Of a DNA stretch of 56,417 nt, positions 39,487 to 48,427 are shown piece by piece. The stretch comes from a virus. Below the pieces are notes generated by a model. The model was given only the letters and a program-made list of their open reading frames with translations, was not told the origin of the DNA and ran no database searches. Position numbers and translations under genes: made by a program. Each line of letters begins with the position of its first letter. Within the stretch, counting starts at the first letter, position 1. The stretch covers positions 1-56,417 of IMG/VR virus record IMGVR_UViG_3300049783_000966, one strand, 5' to 3'.

Positions 39487-39888
39487 TTATGCACTAGAAT
39501 TAGCTTTGCTCCTAATAATCTCATCAATGGCCCTGTATCTGTCGCCAAAATGAAAAGATGACCAACCGAATGCTGCAACAGCGCCAAAGAAAACTACTGA
39601 CAGAAACAAGGCAAAAGGAACCTTCAAGGTGCTGCTCTGAGAGAGCGCGTCACGGGTCATCGCTTTGTAAAATTTCCAATCATACTCGAAACGGTGTTGC
39701 CACGTGAACCCTCGCGCATACCCAAAATCATGATGGCGCCATGACGCTTCCTTGAAAAACCAAGATGCAGTTTTCGTGATCACATTTCTGGCCCAATCAG
39801 GCAGCCATTCCGGCCCGACACCATTCCCAAAGAACAGTTTTTGGTCTTCTGTTAGATCCTCAAAGGATATTTTCACACTATCACCCAT
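39487..39888 (-). CDS. Phospholipase A2-like motif protein with membrane anchor (133 aa)
   Basis: GNGVGPEWLPDWARNVITKT and then RHHDFGYARGF (His53-Asp54, residues 51-61) match the phage form of the PLA2-like motif (NGxGPxxxPxWxF...HDxxYxxG). The cysteines of secreted PLA2 are missing. A hydrophobic segment at 89-110 (FALFLSVVFFGAVAAFGWS) suggests membrane insertion. It may modify host lipid during entry or be only a structural relative. Overlaps the fibre-assembly-like gene by 16 bases. Confidence 0.6.
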   Translation of the reverse strand: MGDSVKISFEDLTEDQKLFFGNGVGPEWLPDWARNVITKTASWFFKEASWRHHDFGYARGFTWQHRFEYDWKFYKAMTRDALSQSSTLKVPFALFLSVVFFGAVAAFGWSSFHFGDRYRAIDEIIRSKANSSA

Positions 39889-40361
39889 AAAGCTGCGTCA
39901 TCCGGATCAGTCGTCTGCGGGTTCATTTCCTTGATGGCCCACGATAGCGCATAGATTTGCGACATAAAACTTGCGCCTTTAATCCATAGGTCAATGACTT
40001 GGGAAGGGGTTAAGGTGTGTTGTACATTGCTGCGATCTAGGAAATTTGTAGGCGTAGTGGATCCCATGCTGATTTGGATTTGCGCGGCAAAGGCCAGACC
40101 GTGAAGTGTTGCCTGATCTTCGGGTCGCCCCTGTAGGTCAACAAGACCATAGCCAGTCACATCGACGGTCGTGCCTGCGACAATCAGCTTGGCTCGTTTG
40201 GTGTTGACCGACTCTCTAAATTTCAGCGTGATTTCATCTATATCGTCATCCAACAAAACAGCGTATGATGCCAAGGGGTCGGTCATTGCGGATGTTTCGT
40301 TGGCCGCGCGAACAAGGTTTATCTGTACAGCACTGGCATTAAAGACTGCATAAGTTGGCAT
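39873..40361 (-). CDS. Tail-fibre accessory/assembly protein, DUF4376-like (162 aa)
   Basis: The C-terminal part DRSNVQHTLTPSQVIDLWIK, then GASFMSQIYALSWAIKEM, matches the domain found next to phage fibre genes (DUF4376-like). The N-terminal part is beta-rich (KLIVAGTTVDVTGYGLVDLQ). It lies immediately downstream of the large fibre gene, sharing one base with it, as fibre-assembly proteins often do. Whether it stays in the virion is unknown. Confidence 0.68.
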   Translation of the reverse strand: MPTYAVFNASAVQINLVRAANETSAMTDPLASYAVLLDDDIDEITLKFRESVNTKRAKLIVAGTTVDVTGYGLVDLQGRPEDQATLHGLAFAAQIQISMGSTTPTNFLDRSNVQHTLTPSQVIDLWIKGASFMSQIYALSWAIKEMNPQTTDPDDAALWVIV

Positions 40362-42709
40362 TAAACGATACCTCTCTCGCCATAATACACCACAACTATA
40401 AGACCGGGACCACCTGCATTTCCAGTGGCATAGCTTGCGTTATCATCGTTGTTTATCCCACCCCTACCACCGACTGCATAGTCACCGTCTCCGGCAAAAT
40501 TACTGCCATTAAAACCTATAAATGCTGGCACTGCGCCCTGCATGGTTAGCAATCCGGCGTCCATTGGTCTCGTGACAGCATTGGGAATTATCATGCCATT
40601 AGGTCCGTCAATATCTGCGGAAGCCGCGCCAAAATCCATGCAGCCACCTACCGATATTTCATCACGGGCATCGGTATTACCCCCGCGACCGCCTGTATAA
40701 TTGAAGTTACCTCCCGTTGCGGCACCGCCTAATCCGCCAAGAGCACTAGGGGTGCCACTTGACAAGTCGGCGTTTCCACCACTTCCGCCAGAACACTGGA
40801 TATTAATGCCAGCGCCTACCATTGAGGTGTTGCCTCCGTCATTGCCACTTTTGAGAAAACGGTTGTTGTTTTCTAAAACTTGAGGGCCACCGGCACCAAT
40901 CGTTATAGTATAAAGTTCTGCCATATCAGGATCTTTTAGTAGCAGGCTTGCAAAACCGCCTCCACCACCGCCAGTTGCCGTAGGGCGTTGATCCCAAGAT
41001 TTTGCACAGGCTCCACCTCCACCAGCGCCTATTGCATAAATAATTGCGAACCCAGCATGCTTGAATTGGAACGTAGTAGTGTTTGCTGTTATACCTTCGG
41101 CGTCGATTGCGCCAAGTGGCGCTTTGACAGATCCCGCCTCAAACATCCTCGCAGTGATAAACCCGTCAGCGACCATGTTCCCTGTTATCAATAACTCATT
41201 AAATTGGGCATATCCTGTGTTGTCGATTCTCCAGCCTGCCGTATCTACAGCGTAATCGTCGCTTTGCAGCACAGCGTCCTTGAACAACAGCATGCCACCC
41301 TCGAACGTATATTGGTTGGCCGAAAACGTCAGGCCTGACACGGCGGTGCCGTTCAGATCATCCCACGCATATACCTCTAGGTAGGAACTGGCCCCACCAG
41401 CCACAACTTGCCATTGAAGCGTGGCGCCCAGCCCTGCGTCTATTGCTGCAACTGCCGTTGTGGTTTCCCTGACCCTCGCTTCCAATACAGTGATCGGAAC
41501 AACAGTGATTTTGTGGAAAACAATCTGCTTTGATACCGGCCCTGCAAAAAGAGACGTGCTGTCTGCCACAAGTGTGAGGTTGAATTCCTGCACCGCATTA
41601 TAAGCTAAGTCGGATGGTCGTTCTATGATGACATTGGCGGTATATCGACGTCCCGAGACAATATCGGCTGCGGGATCTGGCAGAATATCTTTAAGTGGGA
41701 CGTTGATTTGGACGCCTAGACCGTCTGATAGTTTCAACCAAGTGGCAAAGATGCCAGCGCCGTCAAGGCTTGCCCCAGACACCCAATCAAACTCTACCGT
41801 GACTGAATAGCCAGCGTGATGGTCGGATCCTATCCATGTGGCGGGTATGTCTGATGCCCATTGGATGCCGACCTCGGCCGCTACAGTGGAAGTAAGGTCA
41901 AAGTCGACGGATTGCCCATAGCTGTAGACGTCATTGACCCTGACAGTGCGCCCCGTGGCCACACCCCACGTATTGAACGTTCCTGCTTCAAAGAATGGGC
42001 TTTCAAGCACGTTTGCGCCTGACGTAAGAAGTTTTGCGGCAACGTCCGTAACGGCTACGGCAGCATTAAACGCATTTGACGCGCCTGACTCCGATGTTGC
42101 TGCTGCCTGTTGGCTGACACTTGCTTCACCAGCGGCCGTTTCGGCAGCCACCTTGTCACTTTGGGCAGCGGTAGCACTCGTTGCACTGCCTGTCGCGGAT
42201 GTTTCAGCCGCGGTCTGTGCTGTCGCGGCTGCGGATGCTGCACCAGCGGCAGCACTTTCGGAATCCGCGGCGGCTTGCGCAAAGGTTGCTGCTTGTGAGT
42301 TGGCCAATCCAGCGTCCGTTTGGCTTTGTGCTGCGGCGCCGGCCGATGTTGATGCGTTACCTGCTTCTGTCGCTGCGGTCTGTGCGGATTGTGCCGCTGC
42401 GTCGCGCGCTGTCTCTGCGGCTTCGGCAGCAACCAATGTAATTTCGTAATCGACGGCTAGTGAATTTGATAATGCCTCTAGGCGTGAAACTGTTGCTATA
42501 GGCTGGGTGACTTGACCGGGTGTGCTGGCGACCTCAATAAACGTTTCAATAAATGACGTTGAGGATCCTAATTGTTCAGCAAAAGTGACGGCCAGCGTTT
42601 TTTCATCACCAACGGTAAGTGCTTTTCCAGTACCATCGCCACGTATTCCCAATAACACTTCTAGGCGTTCAAGCGCAATTTCAAACCGCATTTCCAACGG
42701 GGTGGTCAC
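40361..42709 (-). CDS. Large tail fibre with polyglycine-rich tip (782 aa)
   Basis: Residues 1-90 likely attach to the virion. About 90-225 is a low-complexity Ala/Ser/Thr/Glu coiled-coil shaft (ETARDAAAQSAQTAATEAGN). 235-540 holds beta-rich domains with a carbohydrate-binding-like part (GTFNTWGVATGRTVRVNDVY). From 560 the tip alternates Gly-rich runs (IGAGGGGA, ATGGGGGGFAS, GGSGGNADLS, GGRGGNTDAR), resembling gp38-type adhesin glycine motifs. It should be the receptor-binding fibre. ATGA overlap with the upstream gene. Confidence 0.82.
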   Translation of the reverse strand: MTTPLEMRFEIALERLEVLLGIRGDGTGKALTVGDEKTLAVTFAEQLGSSTSFIETFIEVASTPGQVTQPIATVSRLEALSNSLAVDYEITLVAAEAAETARDAAAQSAQTAATEAGNASTSAGAAAQSQTDAGLANSQAATFAQAAADSESAAAGAASAAATAQTAAETSATGSATSATAAQSDKVAAETAAGEASVSQQAAATSESGASNAFNAAVAVTDVAAKLLTSGANVLESPFFEAGTFNTWGVATGRTVRVNDVYSYGQSVDFDLTSTVAAEVGIQWASDIPATWIGSDHHAGYSVTVEFDWVSGASLDGAGIFATWLKLSDGLGVQINVPLKDILPDPAADIVSGRRYTANVIIERPSDLAYNAVQEFNLTLVADSTSLFAGPVSKQIVFHKITVVPITVLEARVRETTTAVAAIDAGLGATLQWQVVAGGASSYLEVYAWDDLNGTAVSGLTFSANQYTFEGGMLLFKDAVLQSDDYAVDTAGWRIDNTGYAQFNELLITGNMVADGFITARMFEAGSVKAPLGAIDAEGITANTTTFQFKHAGFAIIYAIGAGGGGACAKSWDQRPTATGGGGGGFASLLLKDPDMAELYTITIGAGGPQVLENNNRFLKSGNDGGNTSMVGAGINIQCSGGSGGNADLSSGTPSALGGLGGAATGGNFNYTGGRGGNTDARDEISVGGCMDFGAASADIDGPNGMIIPNAVTRPMDAGLLTMQGAVPAFIGFNGSNFAGDGDYAVGGRGGINNDDNASYATGNAGGPGLIVVVYYGERGIV

Positions 42710-44400
42710 TGGACTATCTCGGTGTGCGATCCTGCGATGATGACGCGTTCTACCTTCATGTTGGTTAATATCTCAACGCGCCATTTTGTGTACATATTGT
42801 CCCCGGTAAGGCGCGACACGGCGTTGGGCTCGAACGTCTGTCCAACTAAAACGTCATCGCCATAAACATCAACGCGGAGATAGTCGTCACAACCAAGGGT
42901 TTGAGCATCTGCCTTGACGACACCGAACGATATAGGGTGGTCAAGCTGCAAGGTGCCGGATGTCCATTCCGCATATGTGTCGATTGGCTGTGAAGGGTCA
43001 TCGTAGGTTTTTACTGTCAGCCCATCGGCCTCAAGGTAGAAGATATTAGATGATGTGATGTCGAAAAACAGATCAATTGGATCAAAACCGGCTTCCTCAA
43101 TAAAGGGCTGTGCGCCGTTTGTGTTGAGAATAAAGACACCACTGGCAGTCTTGAACAGATACTTGCCGTCGATTTGTGCTGCGCGGATTGTTTCGGGCGC
43201 GAGGTTGACCCACTGGTTTCGAGTGTACAGGTTTGCAGTGACAATTTGTGGGCCCGCCTGCGACATTATCACGAGTCCGCGCTGTGATGCGTAGGCGGCG
43301 GCATATCCTAGATCCACTACAGATCGGGCGGATACGCAAGGCAGGTTCACTTCCATTTTTTGCATGACCATGCTGTCGGGGGTCTGGCCTTGCACCATGT
43401 AAGGATTGCCTGTGGTAAGAACGCACAACGTCATGCCGAACGCAGCGAGGCCAACAATATCATATTCCGTTGTCAGTTCGTATTTTAGCGGCCACGCGTG
43501 GGGAATGTATGGTTCACAGAACCGAAGTGACCGGCCATCAAAGGCGGCCATCATACCATTTGGAAGCGTCACAATTCCGCTCATAGTGTCGGATGGAAGG
43601 TCATAATCGCGCGATGTGATGAATTCACCTAATGGCACAGCGACAATGTCGTGGTTGTAGTTTGATTGAGCAACGGGAATTTCGACCACAAAATAGAGGT
43701 CTGTGACGCCCAGCGCAGAGGTTTGTGACCGGTACAGACGTATCCTATCGATATTGCGCCCTACGGACGGTTCAACAAAGCCTGTGACGGTCAATCCTTG
43801 GCCCGACTGCCAATTAATGTTGTCAGATAGTGCGCTGGGCGGCGATTCCTCGTCAAAGACGGTCACATAGGTGTATGCCGCTACGATCGATGTCAGCGCT
43901 GGGCTCGGATTTTCGTTCAGTGCGGTGGCTACGGGAAGAACCGCATCTACCGACGCCCCACCAGCTGCGGCAACCAAGCGATCATATTCGGCGGTTGCGG
44001 CTGTTTGTGCATCGGCGGCCGCGATAGATCCGACTGTTGATATATCGCCGGTGGCGGTGATTGTGAGTTGACCAACAGGCGCGGGCAACTTGAGGTCAAA
44101 CCGCCCTACGCCTTCCACAAACATGGATGGAACACCGTCACCCGTCAGATACAGGCGGTCGCTTGCAATAGGCCCCGGTGCGGCGTTCACATTACCAGCA
44201 AAACCGCGCCATGTGTCGTTGTGCAAAATGATGGTGGAAACAGCGTCCGAGAACGTGTGTGCGGTGGCACTGCCATTGATTGGCACAATGCAACCATCTT
44301 CAAAGCGGGCATTTTTGGCGGATGCCGCAACGCCTGGTGGGATATCTCGGGCGTTCAGCTTAGGAACGATGCCTTGGAATGATTGGAGTGTGACTTTCAT
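42706..44400 (-). CDS. Tail hub / head-closure protein (564 aa)
   Basis: The N-terminus MKVTLQSFQGIVPKLNARDI, then PPGVAASAKNARFEDGCIVP, is typical of podovirus tail proteins encoded just upstream of fibres (P22 gp10-like stabilisation or hub proteins). Repeated beta segments follow (AAYTYVTVFDEESPPSALSD, GMTLCVLTTGNPYMVQGQTP, GKYLFKTASGVFILNTNGAQ), suggesting a propeller-like fold. Likely closes the portal channel and carries the fibre. Assignment rests on position and overall pattern. Confidence 0.65.
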   Translation of the reverse strand: MKVTLQSFQGIVPKLNARDIPPGVAASAKNARFEDGCIVPINGSATAHTFSDAVSTIILHNDTWRGFAGNVNAAPGPIASDRLYLTGDGVPSMFVEGVGRFDLKLPAPVGQLTITATGDISTVGSIAAADAQTAATAEYDRLVAAAGGASVDAVLPVATALNENPSPALTSIVAAYTYVTVFDEESPPSALSDNINWQSGQGLTVTGFVEPSVGRNIDRIRLYRSQTSALGVTDLYFVVEIPVAQSNYNHDIVAVPLGEFITSRDYDLPSDTMSGIVTLPNGMMAAFDGRSLRFCEPYIPHAWPLKYELTTEYDIVGLAAFGMTLCVLTTGNPYMVQGQTPDSMVMQKMEVNLPCVSARSVVDLGYAAAYASQRGLVIMSQAGPQIVTANLYTRNQWVNLAPETIRAAQIDGKYLFKTASGVFILNTNGAQPFIEEAGFDPIDLFFDITSSNIFYLEADGLTVKTYDDPSQPIDTYAEWTSGTLQLDHPISFGVVKADAQTLGCDDYLRVDVYGDDVLVGQTFEPNAVSRLTGDNMYTKWRVEILTNMKVERVIIAGSHTEIVQ

Positions 44401-44403
44401 GGC

Positions 44404-45054
44404 CTAGAACCATATCGTTTTGCTGCGCGTGCGTGGCCGTGTCTGGTTCTTAAATTCCGACGCGCTCAGGTTCGAGAGGGACTGGTTAAACATCGCGCTG
44501 TGGTAGGCGACAATCTCGGGGTTGGAGTATTCTTGATTGGGCATAGCAGAAATTGCAGCAATAGCGCCGTCTGCAATCACATCACCATGATTGCGGTGCA
44601 GGAAGTCGGGGACGCGATCATAGGCGTCCTGCATTGCGGTATCGCCTGCCATCGTGCCAAATGACTGGCCTTGGCGGGGCTTTAATGTGCAGCGGATCAC
44701 AAGTTCGCCCTCGGTATAGGGCGCGATGTGGATCTTGTCGGTCTCCGGCGTGGAATAGAAATACGGCGTGCCTACGTCCTCTTCACCAAATAGATCATCG
44801 TGAACGGCCGCAGTGAGCAACTGCCCCTCCCAAGTCACTAAGCGAATAGTGTGAAGTGCGGCATATGTGGGTATGTCGATAGCCGTTTCGGCCGCGACCA
44901 CTGATTGAGTGATGGTTTCGCGCCATAGCCTTGTGCGTTCGCAAAAAATAATAGCGGCTTGCCGGATCTGGTTGGTGATAACGATCTTTGGGCAGGCACC
45001 CACATAGGGCTGAACCAAGGGCAGGAACGCATCAAGGTGTATCGTGGTGGCCAT
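44404..45054 (-). CDS. Head-tail adaptor protein (216 aa)
   Basis: Pattern of podovirus adaptor or minor tail proteins: QIRQAAIIFCERTRLWRETI near residue 30, PTYAALHTIRLVTWEGQLLT, TPYFYSTPETDKIHIAPYTE, and a C-terminal helical part ending in a basic stretch (RPRTRSKTIWF). It lies between another adaptor-like gene and the hub. Probably sits under the portal. Confidence 0.7.
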   Translation of the reverse strand: MATTIHLDAFLPLVQPYVGACPKIVITNQIRQAAIIFCERTRLWRETITQSVVAAETAIDIPTYAALHTIRLVTWEGQLLTAAVHDDLFGEEDVGTPYFYSTPETDKIHIAPYTEGELVIRCTLKPRQGQSFGTMAGDTAMQDAYDRVPDFLHRNHGDVIADGAIAAISAMPNQEYSNPEIVAYHSAMFNQSLSNLSASEFKNQTRPRTRSKTIWF

Positions 45055-45065
45055 GATGAATTCCT

Positions 45066-45752
45066 CTATACGGTCGGATCAGGCGCGGGGATTTCCGGGC
45101 GAACGGTCTTTTCAGCTGATACCTCAACACCCATGCGCGTGGCAAACGCTTGATAGTGAAATGTGGCTCGGGCTGACATACCCGGCAGATCGATGTCTTT
45201 GTTGGTAGCGCGGAAACAGAGGTAGTCTACGAGTGCATCGCCTTCGGCATCCTGCAACGGGCTGTCTACAGCGGCATAGGATGCTAGATGGTTGGGGTTT
45301 TTGGGGTCTTCTACAATGACTGCAATGACGGTTTCGACCAAAGCGCGGATGGTGCCTGTGCCATCATTTGCCGGAAATACCATAAATGTTGTGATGTCGG
45401 CTTCGTCAACAATGACGTGATCGACAATTGCATGGGAACCAAGCGTGGCAGCGTTGCGCCAGTTTGGAATGTACGAGTCCAAAAGCTGAACGGACGTAGG
45501 TGTGATGGCTGGCCCGTTTACATTGCTTTCAAATTTCACGACACGTTTGATTGTGTCTGGGATGGCCTGCTCCACACCGGCCACAAGGGGTAGCGTGGAT
45601 CTGCGGATTGCAAGGTCGGGTTTTAAGGCTACTGCGGCGCGCACACCCTCATTTAACCATCCTACCAACTCGCTTACGGTCCAACGAACAGCGCGCCTAT
45701 CCTTTAGCAGGATAAGCGCGCTTTCGATGATGGCTGCGACTGTTTTGGTCAC
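45066..45752 (-). CDS. Head-tail connector protein, DUF6682-like (228 aa)
   Basis: The N-terminus (IIESALILLKDRRAVRWTVS, ELVGWLNEGVRAAVALKPDL) matches the connector family with the WTxxELxxWLNxG pattern. A beta-rich middle (DHVIVDEADITTFMVFPAND) and a helical end rich in Asp/Ala follow. Located directly after the capsid module, consistent with a portal-adaptor ring. Confidence 0.72.
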   Translation of the reverse strand: MTKTVAAIIESALILLKDRRAVRWTVSELVGWLNEGVRAAVALKPDLAIRRSTLPLVAGVEQAIPDTIKRVVKFESNVNGPAITPTSVQLLDSYIPNWRNAATLGSHAIVDHVIVDEADITTFMVFPANDGTGTIRALVETVIAVIVEDPKNPNHLASYAAVDSPLQDAEGDALVDYLCFRATNKDIDLPGMSARATFHYQAFATRMGVEVSAEKTVRPEIPAPDPTV

Positions 45753-45758
45753 GTTGAA

Positions 45759-46358
45759 TTACTCGCTCGTTCCGTTGGCTTCGTTGGCGAGTGCTTTCGC
45801 ATCCTCAACTTCTTTATCCATCAGTTGAAGTTGAGCGACGACTGCGGCTTCAATCGTTTGGCGTTTTGAATTGTGGTGCGGTTTTGTTTCCAAAAGTTCA
45901 AAGTGAGCCAAGGCGAGTTCTTCATCAGACAGGTTCTTTACATTGAATTCTGTCAGGACATCCAACTCGGTACCGGGATCCGGTTCAGGCTTGGGCTCCG
46001 TCTTGGTCGCTTCTTTAGGGGTTTTGGGGGTAAGGCCCTCTCCTTCCTCACCCCCAATTCCCTTACTGGCAGCAGCGTTGTCTCCGGGATGGGTGATCAA
46101 GGTGCTGTCGGTAAGGCTTGTATCATCATCGTCCTCATCGCCGTCTGGGGCGGCGTCTGGGTCAAACATAATGAAGGTGGGGATCTTGAGGAACATCTGG
46201 ATGTGTGTGGTGTCGGCACATTCACAAATATGTGCATCATCGGACTCTTTGGTCGGCCCAAATTGATAATCCTTGCCTCGGGGGCTTTTCGTGCTGGGTG
46301 GCATATTGATTAGGGTGCCACCAACACGGCGGATTGTGTGTTCAATTTTCAGTTTCAT
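45759..46358 (-). CDS. Hypothetical capsid-module protein with acidic linker (199 aa)
   Basis: Residues 1-70 form a small domain with CECADTTHIQMFLKIPTFIM. An acidic, Pro/Glu/Thr-rich disordered stretch follows (PDGDEDDDDTSLTDSTLI), then a C-terminal helical domain (LSDEELALAHFELLETKPHH) that looks like a SAP- or HeH-type short helix pair. Such proteins often lie near capsid genes as decoration or assembly factors. No firm family. Confidence 0.6.
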   Translation of the reverse strand: MKLKIEHTIRRVGGTLINMPPSTKSPRGKDYQFGPTKESDDAHICECADTTHIQMFLKIPTFIMFDPDAAPDGDEDDDDTSLTDSTLITHPGDNAAASKGIGGEEGEGLTPKTPKEATKTEPKPEPDPGTELDVLTEFNVKNLSDEELALAHFELLETKPHHNSKRQTIEAAVVAQLQLMDKEVEDAKALANEANGTSE

Positions 46359-46405
46359 CGGTCTTCTCCTGTGGAGGGTGAGGGAAAGGTGAGAGGGTAA
46401 GAGGG

Positions 46406-46429
46406 TATCGCCCTATTTTTTAGGCGATA
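46406..46429 (-). terminator. Hairpin at the stop of the capsid-accessory gene
   Basis: TATCGCC (46406-46412) and GGCGATA (46423-46429) form a 7-bp stem with a 10-base loop containing the stop codon. No U-run follows on the minus strand, so a partial terminator or mRNA-stability hairpin is likely. Confidence 0.4.
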
Positions 46430-46848
46430 TATTTGATGGTCAGCGTGACGTACTTTGTGCCAGCGGCTTCACCAGCAACCAGTTTGACACCAATACCGCG
46501 GGCAGTGTCGCTGGGCGGAATGGCGGCGGCAGCGATACCGTCAAGTGTTTGAACGGCATTACGGGCTACGCCGTCAAACAGTTCATCAGCAGATGTGCGG
46601 GTGTCGCTTGCATCTTTGTAGACGCCAGTGACAAAACCGACATCAAAGGTTGCTGCTACAGCATCGGTAAACACTTCTGCGCCGACAAGTTGGCATCCAC
46701 CCGGCAGCGCGCCGATTTCAACGATATCAGTGCCATCATTAGTGGCAGCGCTGTAAATGTGGGTGAAGGTTGCGGAATGGACAGCCCCGGCTGTTTGCGG
46801 GACGGGAATGCTTTGGGTTTTGACGTTCTTGGCGATAAATAGGGTCAT
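46420..46848 (-). CDS. Capsid accessory / decoration protein (142 aa)
   Basis: Follows the major capsid gene. Beta-rich and compact (AGAVHSATFTHIYSAATNDG, DIVEIGALPGGCQLVGAEVF, TFDVGFVTGVYKDASDTRTS, KYVTLTIKYIA), the pattern of small head-surface proteins next to N4-gp56-type capsid genes. A role as decoration or minor capsid protein is inferred from position. Confidence 0.7.
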   Translation of the reverse strand: MTLFIAKNVKTQSIPVPQTAGAVHSATFTHIYSAATNDGTDIVEIGALPGGCQLVGAEVFTDAVAATFDVGFVTGVYKDASDTRTSADELFDGVARNAVQTLDGIAAAAIPPSDTARGIGVKLVAGEAAGTKYVTLTIKYIA

Positions 46849-46905
46849 GACGTGGTTTCCAGTTCAGTAAATGGGTTTTGACAGGGATCAGGATCAGAAA
46901 GTAGT

Positions 46906-46930
46906 GCGGGGCCCTAGAGGAGAGCCCCGC
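46906..46930 (-). terminator. GC-rich hairpin after the capsid gene
   Basis: GCGGGGC (46906-46912) and GCCCCGC (46924-46930) form a 7-bp stem with an 11-base loop, 9 bases after the capsid stop. Downstream bases ACTACTTTC are only moderately T-rich. It probably lowers expression of genes beyond the abundant capsid mRNA. Confidence 0.45.
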
Positions 46931-46938
46931 CTAATTGC

Positions 46939-48045
46939 TTATGTGACCGGTGCGGCCGCTGTATCAACTGCCATGACACCAAAGTCAGAACCGATTCCAG
47001 CTTGGTTTTTGTAGCGCGTCTTCTTCACACCGCAAATCATACCAGCCGCAATGGACACTTGGTTTTCATAGTCTGTGGACTCTTCGACCCATGACATACG
47101 GGAAGACGAACCACGTCCGTAGGCTTTGACACCGGCTTGACGCCCAAGGAACAACGCGCGGGATACGTTGACGTTACCGCCTGCACCATAGTCAGAGAAC
47201 CGGCGAATGTTGTTGTGCGAGTGCAGCGAGACGTTGCCGATTGTGCCCATTTGATCTGTAAAGATCGGGTTGTCGGATCCGCGAGAACCCGCGGCCTTTT
47301 GGATTTCAAGCCAATCGCCTGCGGCACCGCTTGTGCGGAGGTCATGCTTTTGCCAATCGTTCATCAGCATAACAAAGTGGCTTTTTGCGCCATCTTTGAT
47401 GGGCTGCATGTTTACAACATCAGGGTTCGTAGCGTTGAGCATGCCGACCTTGGCAATAACCCGTTCGATCAGCGCAACGGACATTTTATCCGCGGCAGCA
47501 AGATCAGCTTTTGAAGTTGCATCGCCGCCATATGTGATGTGGGCTGCGTCGGGTGCTTCGATTGGGTTGCCAGCAAAGTTTGCTTCGGTGAAGATTTTGT
47601 CTTCATTTTCCGCGTTGTTGCCCAAATCGCCGGACAGATAGCAGAATGTCGCGTCATCGTCCCATTCAGCCATATAGTCGCCGGTACGGTCGCGCATCAG
47701 CTTGCGCATATCGTGGATTGTGCGCTGACGGGACATCCGACCACCACCAGAACCGGGCTTACGGACTTGGTCGATCTTGATTTCGTCTTGCAGGAACGTG
47801 AGGGCTTCTTCATTTCCTTCGGCGCGGTTGTCGCCATAGACCGGCTTCTCACGGAAACGCATGTTCAGGTCAAAGAAGATCGTGTCGCCTGCGTCTTTGG
47901 TCAGGTCGACCTTTTCTTGAATGATCGCGTTTTCGGAGGTGTTGGTGAATTTTTTGAAGTACGACTTCTTTGCCATGTCGATGGCAAGGGCGGTCGCCCA
48001 CTTCTTCTGGTTTTGGGCCGATGCGTTGGTAATGCGGGATTCCAT
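46939..48045 (-). CDS. Major capsid protein, N4-gp56 family
   Basis: ATG at 48045 follows AAAGGACG; the frame extends upstream but without a ribosome site. The 368-residue product shows the family pattern: KKWATALAIDMAKKSYFKKF near the start, DTIFFDLNMRFREKPVYGDN, QVRKPGSGGGRMSRQRTIHD, FVMLMNDWQKHDLRTS, then ARALFLG-like SRALFLGRQAGVKAYGRGSS and WVEESTDYENQVSIAAGMIC. It forms the icosahedral shell and follows scaffold and portal genes in normal order. Confidence 0.9.
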   Translation of the reverse strand: MESRITNASAQNQKKWATALAIDMAKKSYFKKFTNTSENAIIQEKVDLTKDAGDTIFFDLNMRFREKPVYGDNRAEGNEEALTFLQDEIKIDQVRKPGSGGGRMSRQRTIHDMRKLMRDRTGDYMAEWDDDATFCYLSGDLGNNAENEDKIFTEANFAGNPIEAPDAAHITYGGDATSKADLAAADKMSVALIERVIAKVGMLNATNPDVVNMQPIKDGAKSHFVMLMNDWQKHDLRTSGAAGDWLEIQKAAGSRGSDNPIFTDQMGTIGNVSLHSHNNIRRFSDYGAGGNVNVSRALFLGRQAGVKAYGRGSSSRMSWVEESTDYENQVSIAAGMICGVKKTRYKNQAGIGSDFGVMAVDTAAAPVT

Positions 48046-48104
48046 GGTTGTGCGTCCTTTGGAAGTAACAAATATCGGCACTTCCTGCGCACTATGTGCT
48101 GAAC

Positions 48105-48115
48105 GTTTACCGCAC
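48105..48115 (-). promoter_or_regulatory. Shared leader motif before the capsid gene
   Basis: GTGCGGTAAAC on the minus strand, 60 bases upstream of the capsid start, identical to 35218-35228 before the giant gene. Flanking bases (AACGTTCAG) also recall the tailspike leader. Function inferred only. Confidence 0.35.
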
Positions 48116-48136
48116 ATTGCGGCAATCGTGCAAGCC

Positions 48137-48427
48137 CTACGATAAAATACCCTTTTGAACAGCGATAGGGACACTTCGGGCGACGTCGACCATTATAACC
48201 AAACTCGACGTTGGGTTTGCTTCCTTCAAGAAGATTTTCCCAACATCTATTGATATTTCCACAAGGTCATTGATGTAGAGAGGCAAGGGAATCTTGCGCA
48301 CGACTTGATTGTGCCTCTCAACCGTCAACACAGCTGCATCAATGGAAAACACCATCGCTGCATCCCCAATCTGTATGACGAGGGGTTGGTCTATGATCCG
48401 GCTAAGAGGCGACTTGTGAACGAACAT
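48137..48427 (-). CDS. Small hypothetical protein between scaffold and capsid (96 aa)
   Basis: The frame fills most of the 400-base gap between scaffold and capsid genes. ATG at 48427 has only a weak GCGGG/GGGAAT site. The sequence is beta-rich (PLVIQIGDAAMVFSIDAAVL, LYINDLVEISIDVG, SLVIMVDVARSVPIAV) and could be a small capsid-assembly or regulatory protein. No family recognised, and it may not be translated. Confidence 0.5.
   Translation of the reverse strand: MFVHKSPLSRIIDQPLVIQIGDAAMVFSIDAAVLTVERHNQVVRKIPLPLYINDLVEISIDVGKIFLKEANPTSSLVIMVDVARSVPIAVQKGILS

Noticed and set aside
48046-48174. Extended N-terminus of the major capsid protein
   Set aside because: The extra 43 residues are Cys/Arg-rich with no ribosome site; AAAGGACG lies just before ATG 48045.
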